IMG/VR virus record: IMGVR_UViG_3300026488_000004
Location: 1 to 45,255 of that record
Length of the DNA stretch: 45,255 bases
Origin: a virus
Strand: one strand, 5' to 3'
Under the pieces are notes generated by a model. It was given only the letters and a program-made list of their open reading frames with translations. It did not search any database and was not told the DNA's origin. Shown piece by piece: positions 9,146 through 18,719 of the stretch (position 1 is its first letter; the number at the start of each line of letters is the position of its first letter). A program made the position numbers and the translations under genes.

Positions 9146-10216
9146 TTAAACGTCAAAATGGAATTTAACTAAACCAAGTCTTTCAGGGTAAATAGTTGAA
9201 GCACCTAACCAAGATTTCCATCCAATAGTAGCAACTCTGTTAAGGGGATCGTCACCGTTTTGTCCTAATCCTTTAACGATTACTTCAATTCTTTTTTTAC
9301 CTCTTACAGGAATGTTAGCTGTATGCTCTTTACCAAGAATTAACATATATCCTGTATATGTTCCGCTGTCTTCTTCAATAAGCATGTTTTCGTTTTCAAT
9401 AATTCTAACGTCCTTAAGCATACCGATTTCACCCTCTAAAGGTTTTACAGAACCAGTAGCGTATTTTTCAAGTGGAATAAAATCAGGGTTGTCTCTTAAA
9501 GCATCACCAGCTAGTGTGTTAACAATACCAATGTATCTTGCCCATACTGGTTCTGTTTTGTAGTTAGGGCTTGATGCAAGAATAGAGCTTACATATTTAG
9601 CACCAGATAGTCTTAACTGTAGAGAGATTTTTCTAATTGCTTTAGACATAGAACCACTTGTAGCATTGTCATCAGGGCTAGTGTTTCCTGTAATATCAAC
9701 AAGATGTCCAGCAGCATTAATCATAATATCTCTATAAAAACCATCAATAATAAGAGACGCAACATCACTATATTGTCTAACGTTTTCAGAAATTGTATAC
9801 ATATCATGGAATGTTTTAACCTCTTCAGTTACAGTCATAAATGCCCCAATAGGAAACACATCTGTTGATTGTTCTACAACTTTCATTTGCCCTTTTTCTG
9901 TTCCTGAACTTCCTTCTGGAAGAATGAAATCTTGATATGCGTTTTTATTAACTAGCGTAGCAATTCCCTCTCCATTGGCTACATCATTTTCTGTATAGTT
10001 TGTGTAAATGCTATTTGCTAACATTAAATCTTTCATTGGAACCCATTTTCTGAACGTAATCTTGGTTCCGTTATTTTGAGGTAATGCTTTTTGGATTGTA
10101 GCAAATTTATCAAAGATTGTTTTTTGTGCTACTTCAGTAGCCATTAATTTATCAACGTATGCTTGTTGTTTTGCGCCTAATCCTGAACCTTGTGTTCCAT
10201 AAGTAACTGTTGCCAT
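9146..10216 (-). CDS. major capsid protein, N4-gp56-like
   Basis: A 356-residue protein resembling the N4 gp56 family of HK97-fold coat proteins. It opens MATVTYG, has a basic strand TKITFRKWVP at about 52-61, a central region with VTEEVKTFHD, and ends with a typical segment containing DPLNRVATIGWKSW. The length fits the family. It lies next to an acidic scaffold-like gene and downstream of the portal, as expected for a head module. A very good ribosome-binding site (AAGGAGATAAACA) and flanking hairpins fit a highly expressed gene. The family call is from remembered motif patterns, not a search. Confidence 0.85.
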   Translation of the reverse strand: MATVTYGTQGSGLGAKQQAYVDKLMATEVAQKTIFDKFATIQKALPQNNGTKITFRKWVPMKDLMLANSIYTNYTENDVANGEGIATLVNKNAYQDFILPEGSSGTEKGQMKVVEQSTDVFPIGAFMTVTEEVKTFHDMYTISENVRQYSDVASLIIDGFYRDIMINAAGHLVDITGNTSPDDNATSGSMSKAIRKISLQLRLSGAKYVSSILASSPNYKTEPVWARYIGIVNTLAGDALRDNPDFIPLEKYATGSVKPLEGEIGMLKDVRIIENENMLIEEDSGTYTGYMLILGKEHTANIPVRGKKRIEVIVKGLGQNGDDPLNRVATIGWKSWLGASTIYPERLGLVKFHFDV

Positions 10217-10227
10217 TGTTTATCTCC

Positions 10228-11325
10228 TTATCCGAATATTTCTTTTTCTAATTCTTCGAGAGATTTGTTATTCCAAATCTCATCGTAAGTTTCTTCGATT
10301 GTTTTTTGTCTTTTTCTTTGTTTTTGTGGTCTTTTAGGTTTAACCACAGAGCTTGGTTCCTGAGGTTTATTCTCAATAGAACCAACGTTCTGAACAGCAT
10401 ATTGATAAGCCTGTATCCAGCTTAAAGCAGGATTAAGAGCTTTTATCTTAACTGCCTCAGGCAGTACTTTTTCAAATTCTCCTGTTTGTACAGAACCAAC
10501 GAATGCAGGGAATACTTCAGGATTGTATAGCTCAACCTTGAAAGTCTCATCAAGAGTATCCCAGACTTTAGATACTTTTCCTGCTAATTCAGGATCTCTT
10601 CTCGTTAAGTCTGAGTAATACTCTTTTATAGGATCTTCCTGTTGAACCTCTGGTTTGTATTCCTCACCTGTTGGTTCTTCTTCTGTGAAGATATCGTCTT
10701 CATATTCCGTTTCTATACCAAATTTATTAGCAAGGTATTTGATTGCTTCAGCTTTGCCTTGTTTAGCATCAGCTAAGGCTTTAACATCCTCTGGTTCTAA
10801 ACCAGATTCTTCTATGATGGAAGCTATATTTCTTAGAGGCTTGATTTTGTTCATCTTAAATGAATAATCCAAACCTTTCTGCATAAGTTCAATAGCTTCC
10901 TCTTCAGTCTTAACCCAAATCTCTTTACCTCTGTATTTAAGAGGTCTGGTTATTACAACGCCGTTAGGCTGTTCTTTTTCTTCTTCTTCAGAACCAACCT
11001 CTGTTTCTTTTTGAGATTCTTCTTCTGTTGGTTCTTCTTCTAAAGATTCCTCATCTTGTTTTGATTCTGGTTGAGATAGATCTTTAAGATCTACTTCTTC
11101 TAAGTCTTTATCCCAGATTTCGTCATATTCGTCTTTTTCCTCTGTTTGAGGATTTTCTTCAGTTTGGATTTCTTCAGTATCAGTTTCCTCTGTCTGAGGA
11201 ATGCTGTTTTCTTCGCTTTGAGCTGTCGGCTCTTCTAAAGTGTTTTCATCAGAACCAAGAGTCTCATTAGCGTCCAGTTCTGTATCAGGAACAGGAGTAG
11301 CCAAAGTGTTTAACTCTTTTTCCAT
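10228..11325 (-). CDS. putative scaffolding protein
   Basis: A 365-residue protein. Its first 110 residues are extremely rich in Glu, Thr, Gln and Asp and surely disordered. The middle is helical (ELMQKGLDYSFKMNKIKPL region near 150), and the C-terminus is basic with a QKQRKRQK stretch near 340, then helical. An acidic body with a basic C-terminal coat-binding tail, directly upstream of the coat gene, is the classic layout of a podovirus scaffold. Start follows AAAAGGAGAGTAAAAC. The dispersed repeat contributes many of its EPT triplets. Confidence 0.75.
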   Translation of the reverse strand: MEKELNTLATPVPDTELDANETLGSDENTLEEPTAQSEENSIPQTEETDTEEIQTEENPQTEEKDEYDEIWDKDLEEVDLKDLSQPESKQDEESLEEEPTEEESQKETEVGSEEEEKEQPNGVVITRPLKYRGKEIWVKTEEEAIELMQKGLDYSFKMNKIKPLRNIASIIEESGLEPEDVKALADAKQGKAEAIKYLANKFGIETEYEDDIFTEEEPTGEEYKPEVQQEDPIKEYYSDLTRRDPELAGKVSKVWDTLDETFKVELYNPEVFPAFVGSVQTGEFEKVLPEAVKIKALNPALSWIQAYQYAVQNVGSIENKPQEPSSVVKPKRPQKQRKRQKTIEETYDEIWNNKSLEELEKEIFG

Positions 11326-11328
11326 GTT

Positions 11329-11559
11329 TTACTCTCCTTTTATTTTTGGTAAGTCTTCTTCGCTAATTGTAGCAGAATTTATAAGCCCATCAAAGTAAGC
11401 TCTTAAATTTTGTCTTGCTTTTAGCTTATCTTTAACTATTTCGTTATCTAAATTCTCATTAAAGACGATATCTTGGATATCAGAACCAAGATACCTGTCT
11501 ATAATGATTTCTTTAAAATCTTCATTTTCCAAAAGTCTAAAAATAGATTCTCTATTCAT
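11329..11559 (-). CDS. small acidic protein between portal and scaffold
   Basis: A 76-residue acidic, helical protein with no recognised domain. Its start overlaps the end of the portal gene by 8 bases and follows AAAGGATAAAA, so it is translationally coupled to the portal and probably belongs to head assembly. Function unknown. Confidence 0.6.
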   Translation of the reverse strand: MNRESIFRLLENEDFKEIIIDRYLGSDIQDIVFNENLDNEIVKDKLKARQNLRAYFDGLINSATISEEDLPKIKGE

Positions 11560-13546
11560 TTTTATCCTTTACTTTGTTTAATACGTCAGCGTATTTGTTA
11601 GCTATATCTGCATCAACGCTAAGAGCTTCTTTCTGAGCTTTAACCTCTGTCTGCTTGGTTCTTGCCAAAGCGTTTTGAGCCAATGCTTCAGATTTTTTAG
11701 CTTCAGCCATTTCTTTAGCTAATTGAGCTTGAGCTATTTGTTGAGCCATTGGATCTGGTTGAGGTTGATAGTTTGCTATCTCATCGGCTAATTCAGGATA
11801 TTCAAGAAGTTCTGTAAGCTTAGCTAACAATTTCTGAACTACGTCTGGTGGACAAGCTCCAGCTTGAACTAAAGAACCAGCCTGCTGCATAAGCATGTTG
11901 ATTTGATTAATTTTAATAGACTTCAATCCGTCTGTTCCAACTCTGAATTTAATGTCGTATTTACTGTCGCTTCTGTTAAACATATCTTCAACCTCTTTAG
12001 CTATTAACAACATAGCTTTTTGTTTAACGTCTTCAGGTAATTCGTCTACACCAAACTCTTTAGCCAGTTTCATTGTTTCTTTAGCTTTGAGTTCAGGAAT
12101 GTTTATTCCTGTTATTTTCTCTATCTCTTCATCAGATAAATATTTCATCATCATTTGTAACCATTTACAGAATACTCTTCTTAATCCGTCTTGAATGTTG
12201 ATTGTAAACATTAAAAGTCTAACCTGGGCTTGACTCATCATAGACTGGAAGTTAGAAGCTGGTGAGTTGAGTTCTTTCCCAGAGATACCAGTCATAGTTT
12301 TATTTACACCTGTTAATCCTTCTGCTTGGTTCTCTATGATTTGTAGCATATTATAAACACTTGATGGTAATTCATTAAAATGCCCATCCACTACAACCTG
12401 ATTTAAAGGAACGCCAGTAGCGTTAACTTCTACAACTGGATGCCCACTCATAAGTCTTTTGTAGTTAATAGCATCTAAAGCCCCCTTTCTAACGAACTTG
12501 GTTCCGTTGTTTGACATAGACATATTGTCAATAACACCCCTAACAATAGAAGTCATAAATTTTTGCTCATCGGCTATCAGCTCAGCTAAAGCATCGCCCC
12601 AGATTGAGAACTCTTTGTCAAATAGAGGAACTTCTACAAAAGGATACCAGTTAAAGTCATAGTCTTTAGAACCAATAACCTCTACATCTGTTGTAGAGCT
12701 TGACAAAAAGAATTTGATTTTAATTTTCCCTTTCTCTCTATACCAGTATTCATATACATAGATTTTGTCTTGGTTCTTATCTTTGTTATCTTCCTCATCT
12801 AGTCGCCACAAATCTCTGTTGTGTAAATCATCTGCTGATTCAGAACCAACAGTGTGACTCTGTTTACTGAAAAACTTTTCAACCGTTTCTTTGTTATAGA
12901 TTGGGTCTGATAATAAGTCCTCTTTTGTTGTAGGATACCTAACTATTATATATCTACATTCGTCTATACTGTAAGCTGTTGGATCTGTAAAAATATCTTC
13001 ATTAGGAATTATCTGAGAGTGAGGTCTGTTTCTAATAACTTTCTCAAAAGTTATTTTATGTTTTCCATCTTCAGTTTGAGTTACTTTAGCCCCTTTTTGA
13101 ACAAATCTGTTTAGAACGCTTGGATCTTGAACTGAGACAGTCTGTTCGTTTTTTACAACCTCTTTATCCCAAGAAATGTATATAAAAGCTGTCCCTTCTT
13201 TTACTGGAATGTCAGTAAGAGTGTTTATAAACTTAACCTTGTTAAACTCTTTATCCCAGAAATAGTTTAAAAGTTTTTCGTCTATCTTTGCTTTAATGAC
13301 ATCATTTTTGGTTCTTGGTTCTAAGGAAACTATATTCGCCGAAGACAGGAAAGGTTTGGCAAGATTTGCCGATAATGTTTTACCTTGTTTTTTGATAAGT
13401 TTCCATACTATCTTGCTTCTGCCATCAACTTCGTTTCCTAATGGCTTTCCATCGTATAGATCCAACCATTCCTGAATCTTTTTATTAAGCTCACTTTTGT
13501 ATTCTGATGCTTCCTGATATGATATTTGGATTTGCTCTTTATTCAT
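11552..13546 (-). CDS. portal protein
   Basis: A 664-residue protein with the features of a large podovirus portal. A helical N-terminus leads to residues 35-75, which resemble the conserved segment of P22-like portals (GRSKIVWKLIKKQ). Then come a beta-rich wing, a central region with GTAFIYISWD, long helices with KTMTGISGKELNSP, and a Gln/Ala-rich coiled C-terminus (QIAQAQLAKEMAEAKK) like a portal barrel. It would form the dodecameric vertex through which DNA is packaged. It lies upstream of the scaffold and coat genes. Start follows AAAAGGAACAAT. Confidence 0.82.
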   Translation of the reverse strand: MNKEQIQISYQEASEYKSELNKKIQEWLDLYDGKPLGNEVDGRSKIVWKLIKKQGKTLSANLAKPFLSSANIVSLEPRTKNDVIKAKIDEKLLNYFWDKEFNKVKFINTLTDIPVKEGTAFIYISWDKEVVKNEQTVSVQDPSVLNRFVQKGAKVTQTEDGKHKITFEKVIRNRPHSQIIPNEDIFTDPTAYSIDECRYIIVRYPTTKEDLLSDPIYNKETVEKFFSKQSHTVGSESADDLHNRDLWRLDEEDNKDKNQDKIYVYEYWYREKGKIKIKFFLSSSTTDVEVIGSKDYDFNWYPFVEVPLFDKEFSIWGDALAELIADEQKFMTSIVRGVIDNMSMSNNGTKFVRKGALDAINYKRLMSGHPVVEVNATGVPLNQVVVDGHFNELPSSVYNMLQIIENQAEGLTGVNKTMTGISGKELNSPASNFQSMMSQAQVRLLMFTINIQDGLRRVFCKWLQMMMKYLSDEEIEKITGINIPELKAKETMKLAKEFGVDELPEDVKQKAMLLIAKEVEDMFNRSDSKYDIKFRVGTDGLKSIKINQINMLMQQAGSLVQAGACPPDVVQKLLAKLTELLEYPELADEIANYQPQPDPMAQQIAQAQLAKEMAEAKKSEALAQNALARTKQTEVKAQKEALSVDADIANKYADVLNKVKDKNE

Positions 13547-13558
13547 ATTGTTCCTTTT

Positions 13559-15679
13559 CTATAGTTTAAAATATTTATCGTAATCATAATCATATTCGCC
13601 TATTGACATTTTATAAAATTCATCAATGTTTTCAAAAGGCATATATATTCTAACTCCATCATTATTGTTTGTTAGTTGTTCTTGTAATTCTCGTGTTTTC
13701 TTGTTGTATTCCTCTATATTATGAGCTATTTGATATTGTGATATGAGCAAATACATCTTGTTTGCTGATAAGGCATAATTAATTGTTGTTGTTATCGTTG
13801 ATCCTGAATATGAATAAGCTCCATAAGCTATTATGGCAATTTGTATGTAAAGTTTAGTCCTATCACCAATATCACTATTGTTAAGCAATGATGAAGCAGA
13901 CAATGACACAAGTGTAGTTATTGGAGCTAGATAAACACCTATTGCAAATGTAAGAAATTGAAACATGGATGTTTGCCAAAACTTAAGTTTGGTTGATTCA
14001 CTGGCGTAAACAAACATAACGATATTATGTTTATAATTATTATAAAAGTCTCTCAAGGGCTTTGAGCGTTCCATAAAGGCTTGGATTGGCACAGGGAATA
14101 TCCCATTATCATAATTATTGTTTGTATAATATGAGTTATCGCCAATTTTCATTTTCATTTTTCTTGCTGGATTACATATTGTTGCGTGTTCATCTGTGTT
14201 ATTGTTGACATAACAGTTTTCCCCATTAAAAAACGTTATGTCAGTTGTCCCATCACCTATTGTTACGCTCTTCTTCTCCTCGTTGGTTCTCCCGTAAAGC
14301 ATATTAAGCGTATCATCGAATCTTTCTCCAAATGAAGCTCCTATTGTTATTACAGCTTCCTTTACTGAAGCAGAACCAATGCCATCAGACTCGTCATTTC
14401 CATCTATTAACATATCTGGTTCTATTCCCATGTCCTTTAACAATCTTCTATATTTTGGTTTTGTATTGACAAATTTTCCTCTTTGTTTTAAAGGAATAAA
14501 CAAAAACTCATTTCCGCCTATTATTTCCAAATAGTCATCTTGATAGAAAACTTCATTGATTTCGTTCCCTTCTTCATCTTCGCAAATACAAGCTATAGCC
14601 TGTTTATTGACTGGTATGTTTATAGATACTTCAGTGTCTTTTTTATTTAAATCAATGAATTTATATTCTATCTCTACATCTGAATCTTTACCGATTTCTT
14701 CGTTGAATTTTACGGTTACTGGAAACTTTCCTATCGTATAATAATTTGATACATTTTCATTGTTTACTTTTACGCTAATAATGCTATAAGATTTATCATC
14801 AGATAATGTTATTGAGTCTGTGTCTTCTTCTGTTGTAATTGACTCAACACTTTGGTTCTTTAGATTATAAAAATAATATGTTGATTTACTTTTATCAACT
14901 GATAAGAAGCTGTTATCATCAGTTTTAACCATCAATGGATCACCATTATAAAAGAATGGAAATACATTATCTTCATATGTAAAGATACCTATATCTTCAT
15001 TAACTTGCGAAGAGCCAAAATCTCTGATTTTATTATCAACATATTCTTTAAACTCTTTTATAAAGAAGTATAAATAAGATTTCACAGTAGTGGACCAGTA
15101 TATTTCTTTTGTTATTTCAAATATATATTTTTTACCTCCATCGCAATCATAATCTATATCTGAACAAGAATCCTCAGTATAAACTCCACTTAAGCAACTT
15201 TTTTTTATCCATTTCGTATCCAAAGATGAATCTATTAATATGCCATCCGCCAATGAACAGATTTTCTCCGCTGTTAAAGAAAGATTTGAAAAATTAACCT
15301 TGTAAAAGCTACAAACACATCTATATTCATTAGTGGATTCTTCCTTCTTTTTTATACTTATTGTCTTTCTGTATTTATTGGATAAAGCTTCTTCTATGTT
15401 TTTGACAGTGATAGTTTTTATCGTTCCTTCAGCATTTGCTGTAAAGCCTAATGCTTTTGTTCTTCCTCTAGCCATAAGCATTGTTTTTTCATATATCAAC
15501 CTATTTAAGGGGTTTCCTTTTCTGCTTTTAACCCATTTGGCAAACTCATTTACAAGTTTTGCTCTAAACATATCTTTATCACTGTCAAGTATCCTAAATA
15601 CACCCAAGTCTCTAAAAGTAACAGTCTCTTCAAAAGCTCCTCCTACAAAATCCACAAAAGAACTAACAGCTCCACCCAT
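13559..15679 (-). CDS. large structural protein, tail or ejection component
   Basis: A 706-residue protein. It begins with a Gly/Val-rich N-terminus (GGAVSSFVDFVGGAF), has a long beta-rich centre with many Asp, Asn, Ser and Tyr residues, and near the C-terminus (about 570-650) has two hydrophobic segments around FQFLTFAIGVYLAP and IQIAIIAYGAYSY. The tail is acidic and Tyr/Asp-rich. It lies upstream of the portal gene and uses ATG after AGGATAGTCTA. No family recognised. Membrane-like segments in a virion-sized protein suggest a tail tip or ejection role, but this is weak. Confidence 0.5.
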   Translation of the reverse strand: MGGAVSSFVDFVGGAFEETVTFRDLGVFRILDSDKDMFRAKLVNEFAKWVKSRKGNPLNRLIYEKTMLMARGRTKALGFTANAEGTIKTITVKNIEEALSNKYRKTISIKKKEESTNEYRCVCSFYKVNFSNLSLTAEKICSLADGILIDSSLDTKWIKKSCLSGVYTEDSCSDIDYDCDGGKKYIFEITKEIYWSTTVKSYLYFFIKEFKEYVDNKIRDFGSSQVNEDIGIFTYEDNVFPFFYNGDPLMVKTDDNSFLSVDKSKSTYYFYNLKNQSVESITTEEDTDSITLSDDKSYSIISVKVNNENVSNYYTIGKFPVTVKFNEEIGKDSDVEIEYKFIDLNKKDTEVSINIPVNKQAIACICEDEEGNEINEVFYQDDYLEIIGGNEFLFIPLKQRGKFVNTKPKYRRLLKDMGIEPDMLIDGNDESDGIGSASVKEAVITIGASFGERFDDTLNMLYGRTNEEKKSVTIGDGTTDITFFNGENCYVNNNTDEHATICNPARKMKMKIGDNSYYTNNNYDNGIFPVPIQAFMERSKPLRDFYNNYKHNIVMFVYASESTKLKFWQTSMFQFLTFAIGVYLAPITTLVSLSASSLLNNSDIGDRTKLYIQIAIIAYGAYSYSGSTITTTINYALSANKMYLLISQYQIAHNIEEYNKKTRELQEQLTNNNDGVRIYMPFENIDEFYKMSIGEYDYDYDKYFKL

Positions 15680-15683
15680 TAGA

Positions 15684-16007
15684 CTATCCTATCAACTTAT
15701 ATATTTTATTTATTCCATCAGAGCCAACAAGTTTATGTTTAAATAGATTCAATAACCTCTTGTTGTTGGTTCTACATAATGGCTTATGTTTAGCAATTAG
15801 CTTTTTTACAATAGAATATATCTTAAACTTACAATCCATTCCTTCAACTGTAAAAAAGTTAATATAGTTATCTCTATCAATAATAACAATATATTTACAC
15901 AATGAAACATACTCCTTTAGTCTTGTAAAAGAACCAACAAAACACTCCGTTGGTTCTAATCCTAGAGATCTAAAGTATTTCAAAGTTTCTTTGCTGAAAT
16001 TAACCAA
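15684..16007 (-). CDS. hypothetical protein, TTG start
   Basis: A 107-residue basic protein of unknown family, beginning at a TTG placed 6 bases after AAGGA; no ATG fits. Its start overlaps the end of the coiled-coil gene by 8 bases, so it is probably coupled to it. An internal pair of inverted repeat words (15930-15957) could form a hairpin inside its mRNA. Confidence 0.55.
   Translation of the reverse strand: MVNFSKETLKYFRSLGLEPTECFVGSFTRLKEYVSLCKYIVIIDRDNYINFFTVEGMDCKFKIYSIVKKLIAKHKPLCRTNNKRLLNLFKHKLVGSDGINKIYKLIG
15930..15957. repeat. inverted pair of dispersed repeat inside a gene
   Basis: AGAACCAAC (15930-15938) and GTTGGTTCT (15949-15957) are perfect complements separated by 10 bases. 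The pair lies in the 5' part of the 107-residue gene, so the hairpin is coding sequence, not a terminator. Confidence 0.7.
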
Positions 16008-16812
16008 TATTTGTCCTTATGTCGTTATACAAACTGGATAATTCGTCATTAGTTATTATTGTTGGTTTACTTTCCAGCATTCCAGAACTAAACATCATAG
16101 CCCATGCATTCATTTGCGAATCAAAAAGCTTAAACCTAAAGTTATCATCAAAGCCTCTTGTTTGTCTCTCAAGTAATTCCTGTTGTTTTACTTGAGTGTT
16201 CTTTTGTTCCTCAATTTCTTGTTTTTTAGAAATGTTTAAATCTTTTTCAGTAGGTCTGATGTTAGATGTTATATATTCTTGGTCTAAAGTTTGTTTTTGA
16301 GTTAAATCTGTTCTAGCATTAATTTCATTAGTTTGGGAAACTTTTAGTTCAGCATCTTTTTTGAGATTATTATATTCTTCCGTTCTTATATACTGGGTTA
16401 CATATTCTTGATCTGATATTTGTTTTTCTATTAATGTTTTTCTAGCATTAATTTCATTAGTTTGGGCATCTGTTTGTTCCTTTTGAGAACCAATAAGTGC
16501 TGTTTGTATTTCAAGCTGTAACTGTTTTGCTTTTTCAGTATTTTCTTGCTCTTTAATCAATTTAGTTTGTTCTTCTGTTTGTATTTTTTGAGAGTTAATT
16601 AGTTCGGTTTGAGCATCTGTCTGTTTTACCTGAGCTTCTTTTAACGGAGATTCAAAAGCTAACTGAACCACTGTATTCATCAAATTTGAATACACATTAG
16701 CATAATCGGTTCCCTTTAATCTTCCTTTATTAAATTGTTCATCTAAATCTGCTTTTACTTTTGCTGTAAGCTCATCGTAAACTGTTTTTACCTGCTCAAT
16801 ATCATAAGCCAT
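16000..16812 (-). CDS. coiled-coil virion protein with internal repeats
   Basis: A 270-residue, Gln/Thr/Glu-rich protein. Residues about 60-200 repeat a helical unit of the form QTNEINARxxLxxKQ, seen at least twice clearly (QTNEINARKTL and QTNEINARTDL) and in looser versions (QTDAQTELINSQ, QTEEQTKLIKEQ). This predicts a long coiled coil. It ends in a non-repetitive region with an aromatic/Met-rich patch (NAWAMMFSSGML). Likely structural. Start follows AAGGATAATA. Confidence 0.55.
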   Translation of the reverse strand: MAYDIEQVKTVYDELTAKVKADLDEQFNKGRLKGTDYANVYSNLMNTVVQLAFESPLKEAQVKQTDAQTELINSQKIQTEEQTKLIKEQENTEKAKQLQLEIQTALIGSQKEQTDAQTNEINARKTLIEKQISDQEYVTQYIRTEEYNNLKKDAELKVSQTNEINARTDLTQKQTLDQEYITSNIRPTEKDLNISKKQEIEEQKNTQVKQQELLERQTRGFDDNFRFKLFDSQMNAWAMMFSSGMLESKPTIITNDELSSLYNDIRTNIG

Positions 16813-17303
16813 TATTTATCCTTTAATAGTCTTGTTTTTTCTTTAGAACCAAGGGAACTTCCATAGAAAAAAGTGATTATTCCACTGATTATAGTTCCCA
16901 TCAGAAAGCCTATGATAGTATCTACATAGCGTTGGTTCTGTTGAGGTATATCATATGTCATTGCCATAAAAATAAATACTCCAGATACTATAGACCAAAA
17001 GAATGCGAATAAATATATAAAGTTCTTAGCGAACCAACCATCCTGAGTTAGAGCTACTTCTTGCATATGTCTCGCATTAGCTCTATCTTTAGCAAATATT
17101 TCTAATTGTTTAAGAATAAAATCTCTTTCTTTTTCCTGAAACTCTTTTAGTTTCTGAATATCCTGGTTTGTTGGTTCTTTTCTGGATAAATCAATTCCAG
17201 TTTTTTCTCTTATCACGTCTATTGCTTTATCCTTACCTGTGTCTATAAACTTACTTACAAGATCCAATCCTGCTGAAGCCAGCATACCAACTAATGGTAT
17301 CAT
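16812..17303 (-). CDS. 3-TM holin of the gene-transfer-release type
   Basis: A 163-residue protein. An amphipathic N-terminus is followed by a charged helix with the DRANARHM signature that precedes the membrane part in holins of the three-TM GTA-release family. Two strong hydrophobic helices follow, IYLFAFFWSIVSGVFIF and IIGFLMGTIISGIITFF, and the tail is basic (KEKTRLLKDK). Holins open the inner membrane to time lysis. It lies far from the endolysin, which has its own membrane proteins nearby, so the phage may use two holin-like proteins. Start follows AAAGGAATATAA. Confidence 0.65.
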   Translation of the reverse strand: MIPLVGMLASAGLDLVSKFIDTGKDKAIDVIREKTGIDLSRKEPTNQDIQKLKEFQEKERDFILKQLEIFAKDRANARHMQEVALTQDGWFAKNFIYLFAFFWSIVSGVFIFMAMTYDIPQQNQRYVDTIIGFLMGTIISGIITFFYGSSLGSKEKTRLLKDK

Positions 17304-17647
17304 TTATATTCCTTTCTGTATTTTATTTTGTGATATAGAATCACAGCATTAACCATCAACCATCTTTGCCATTTAGGTATAGCTATATCTTTTAAACATT
17401 CTTCAAAAATTTTATCAGCTTCTTTGTATCTTTCTAAATCACATAAATAGTCATGTATTATAGCACATGGAAGGTAGTCTGTTCTATTAGGCGGAAACAG
17501 TGACCAAAATACACGAGGCACTGAAGCTCCGTCTGTATAGAACCCCTTAGGAACCAATGTGTTATTGTATTTAACCGGTTCTAGCAGTTTAAACTTATGA
17601 TTCCTAAGAGGTCGTAGCTTAAAATCTGAATATTTTAGCCTTCCCAT
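17300..17647 (-). CDS. DUF1353 family protein
   Basis: From the chosen ATG the protein has 115 residues. It shows the DUF1353 pattern: VPKGFYTDGASVPRVFW, then PPNRTDYLPCAIIHDYL, then ADKIFEECLKD. The conserved Asp-Gly-Ala-Ser and His-Asp-Tyr residues are all present. The open frame extends 20 codons further upstream, but that part is read inside the preceding gene. The ATG at 17647 follows a GAGG and overlaps the upstream stop by 13 bases. DUF1353 proteins are common in tail and lysis regions; their role is unknown. Confidence 0.75.
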   Translation of the reverse strand: MGRLKYSDFKLRPLRNHKFKLLEPVKYNNTLVPKGFYTDGASVPRVFWSLFPPNRTDYLPCAIIHDYLCDLERYKEADKIFEECLKDIAIPKWQRWLMVNAVILYHKIKYRKEYK

Positions 17648-18033
17648 TTGATAGCCTCTACTTCCTCTTCTGTCTGTGCCTGATTGACTTGTTCTTCTAA
17701 ATCCCATAACTTTTGTAGTTGTGATTGATAGTGTTCGCCAAGCTCTAATAGAACTTGTTTAATATTGTCTACGCTTAATTCAATTCTTCCATCAAGAGTT
17801 TTTACTTTCATAATATCAACTCCAGCTGCGATAGCCAGATCATAAGCATTTTTTAACTTACTTATGTCTCGTTCTTCTGAGTAGAATCTATTTTCAGATA
17901 CACTTGTTACATAACCTTTTTTTAAAGTTTCTAAAAATCTATGTTTTAGTTCTTTTATTTTTATTTGTTTTAAAATAGTTAATTTTTCTTTTTGTGTTTT
18001 TGCTATTTCGTATGCATAAATTAACTCATTCAT
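17635..18033 (-). CDS. putative fibre helper protein (third of a set)
   Basis: A 132-residue helical protein. Its last 30 residues (core EEQVNQAQTEEEVEAIKW) match in layout the C-termini of the proteins at 18984-19493 and 20672-21181: a helix with QVN or QVK, then T/SxEEV/IxxIxW/F at the very end. Each of the three follows a putative fibre gene in transcription order, so a tail-fibre chaperone or attachment role is suggested. Start follows GGCAGGAGATGTAAG. Function inferred. Confidence 0.55.
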   Translation of the reverse strand: MNELIYAYEIAKTQKEKLTILKQIKIKELKHRFLETLKKGYVTSVSENRFYSEERDISKLKNAYDLAIAAGVDIMKVKTLDGRIELSVDNIKQVLLELGEHYQSQLQKLWDLEEQVNQAQTEEEVEAIKWEG

Positions 18034-18719
18034 CTTACATCTCCTGCCCAGTAGAGATAATCAATTAATACAGTGTCTGCTGGACTCGCATCTGAAGAAG
18101 AATATATATTTTTACAAATAAAAGTCGGCAACATATATCTTATATGCGTTATTGCGTTTAAATATTCGTATATCTTTGCTCCTTCTTTCCAAATCTCTAT
18201 TTTGTTTTTTTTCTTTGTAGTTATGTAAAATCTTAACTCTATCTCATCCCCGTTTGTAAAAGATAACCCTGTGGCTATATTATTGCCCTCCTCTCTTACT
18301 GTCACATCTCCTGCGTTAAATCGTATAAAAAACTCTTTACTATCTGTTGTATCTAAATCATATTTTTCTGGACGTGTTGTTATATTTCCAAACGCTAAAT
18401 CAAACTTTTCTAAATTTTGTAAAAATTTGATTTTTATCCTATATTCTACATCTTTTGCGGGAAACGTCCAGTATTCTCCGAAGGAAACTGCACTTTGTCC
18501 CGCTTCTTGTGTGTAATCCAGCCTTATTCTTAAATACCCTGGGGCGACCCAGTACCCCATCCACAATGCATTTTCTTTTGTAAAAATTCTCAAAGGCGAC
18601 ATTTGTATAGACGGTTTGTCTGTATAAAATAAAAAATCACTAAACCATTCAAAACGTTTTTGTCCAATTTTGTTTTTTAGCTTTGCCGGATTGCTAAAAT
18701 TTATAACTTTTCCCATCAT
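18030..18719 (-). CDS. putative receptor-binding / lectin-like tail protein
   Basis: About 229 residues, beta-rich, with frequent aromatic residues (ENALWMGYWVAPGYLRI, FGEYWTFP) and a pattern typical of jelly-roll or lectin-like folds (DEIELRFYITTKKKNKIEIWKEG split around 180-200). Two ATGs sit side by side (18719 and 18716) after GGAGGCGA; the second has better spacing. The dispersed repeat word is absent from this gene, unlike almost all neighbours, which fits recent exchange of a host-range gene. It precedes one of the DUF4376-like helpers. Confidence 0.5.
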   Translation of the reverse strand: MMGKVINFSNPAKLKNKIGQKRFEWFSDFLFYTDKPSIQMSPLRIFTKENALWMGYWVAPGYLRIRLDYTQEAGQSAVSFGEYWTFPAKDVEYRIKIKFLQNLEKFDLAFGNITTRPEKYDLDTTDSKEFFIRFNAGDVTVREEGNNIATGLSFTNGDEIELRFYITTKKKNKIEIWKEGAKIYEYLNAITHIRYMLPTFICKNIYSSSDASPADTVLIDYLYWAGDVR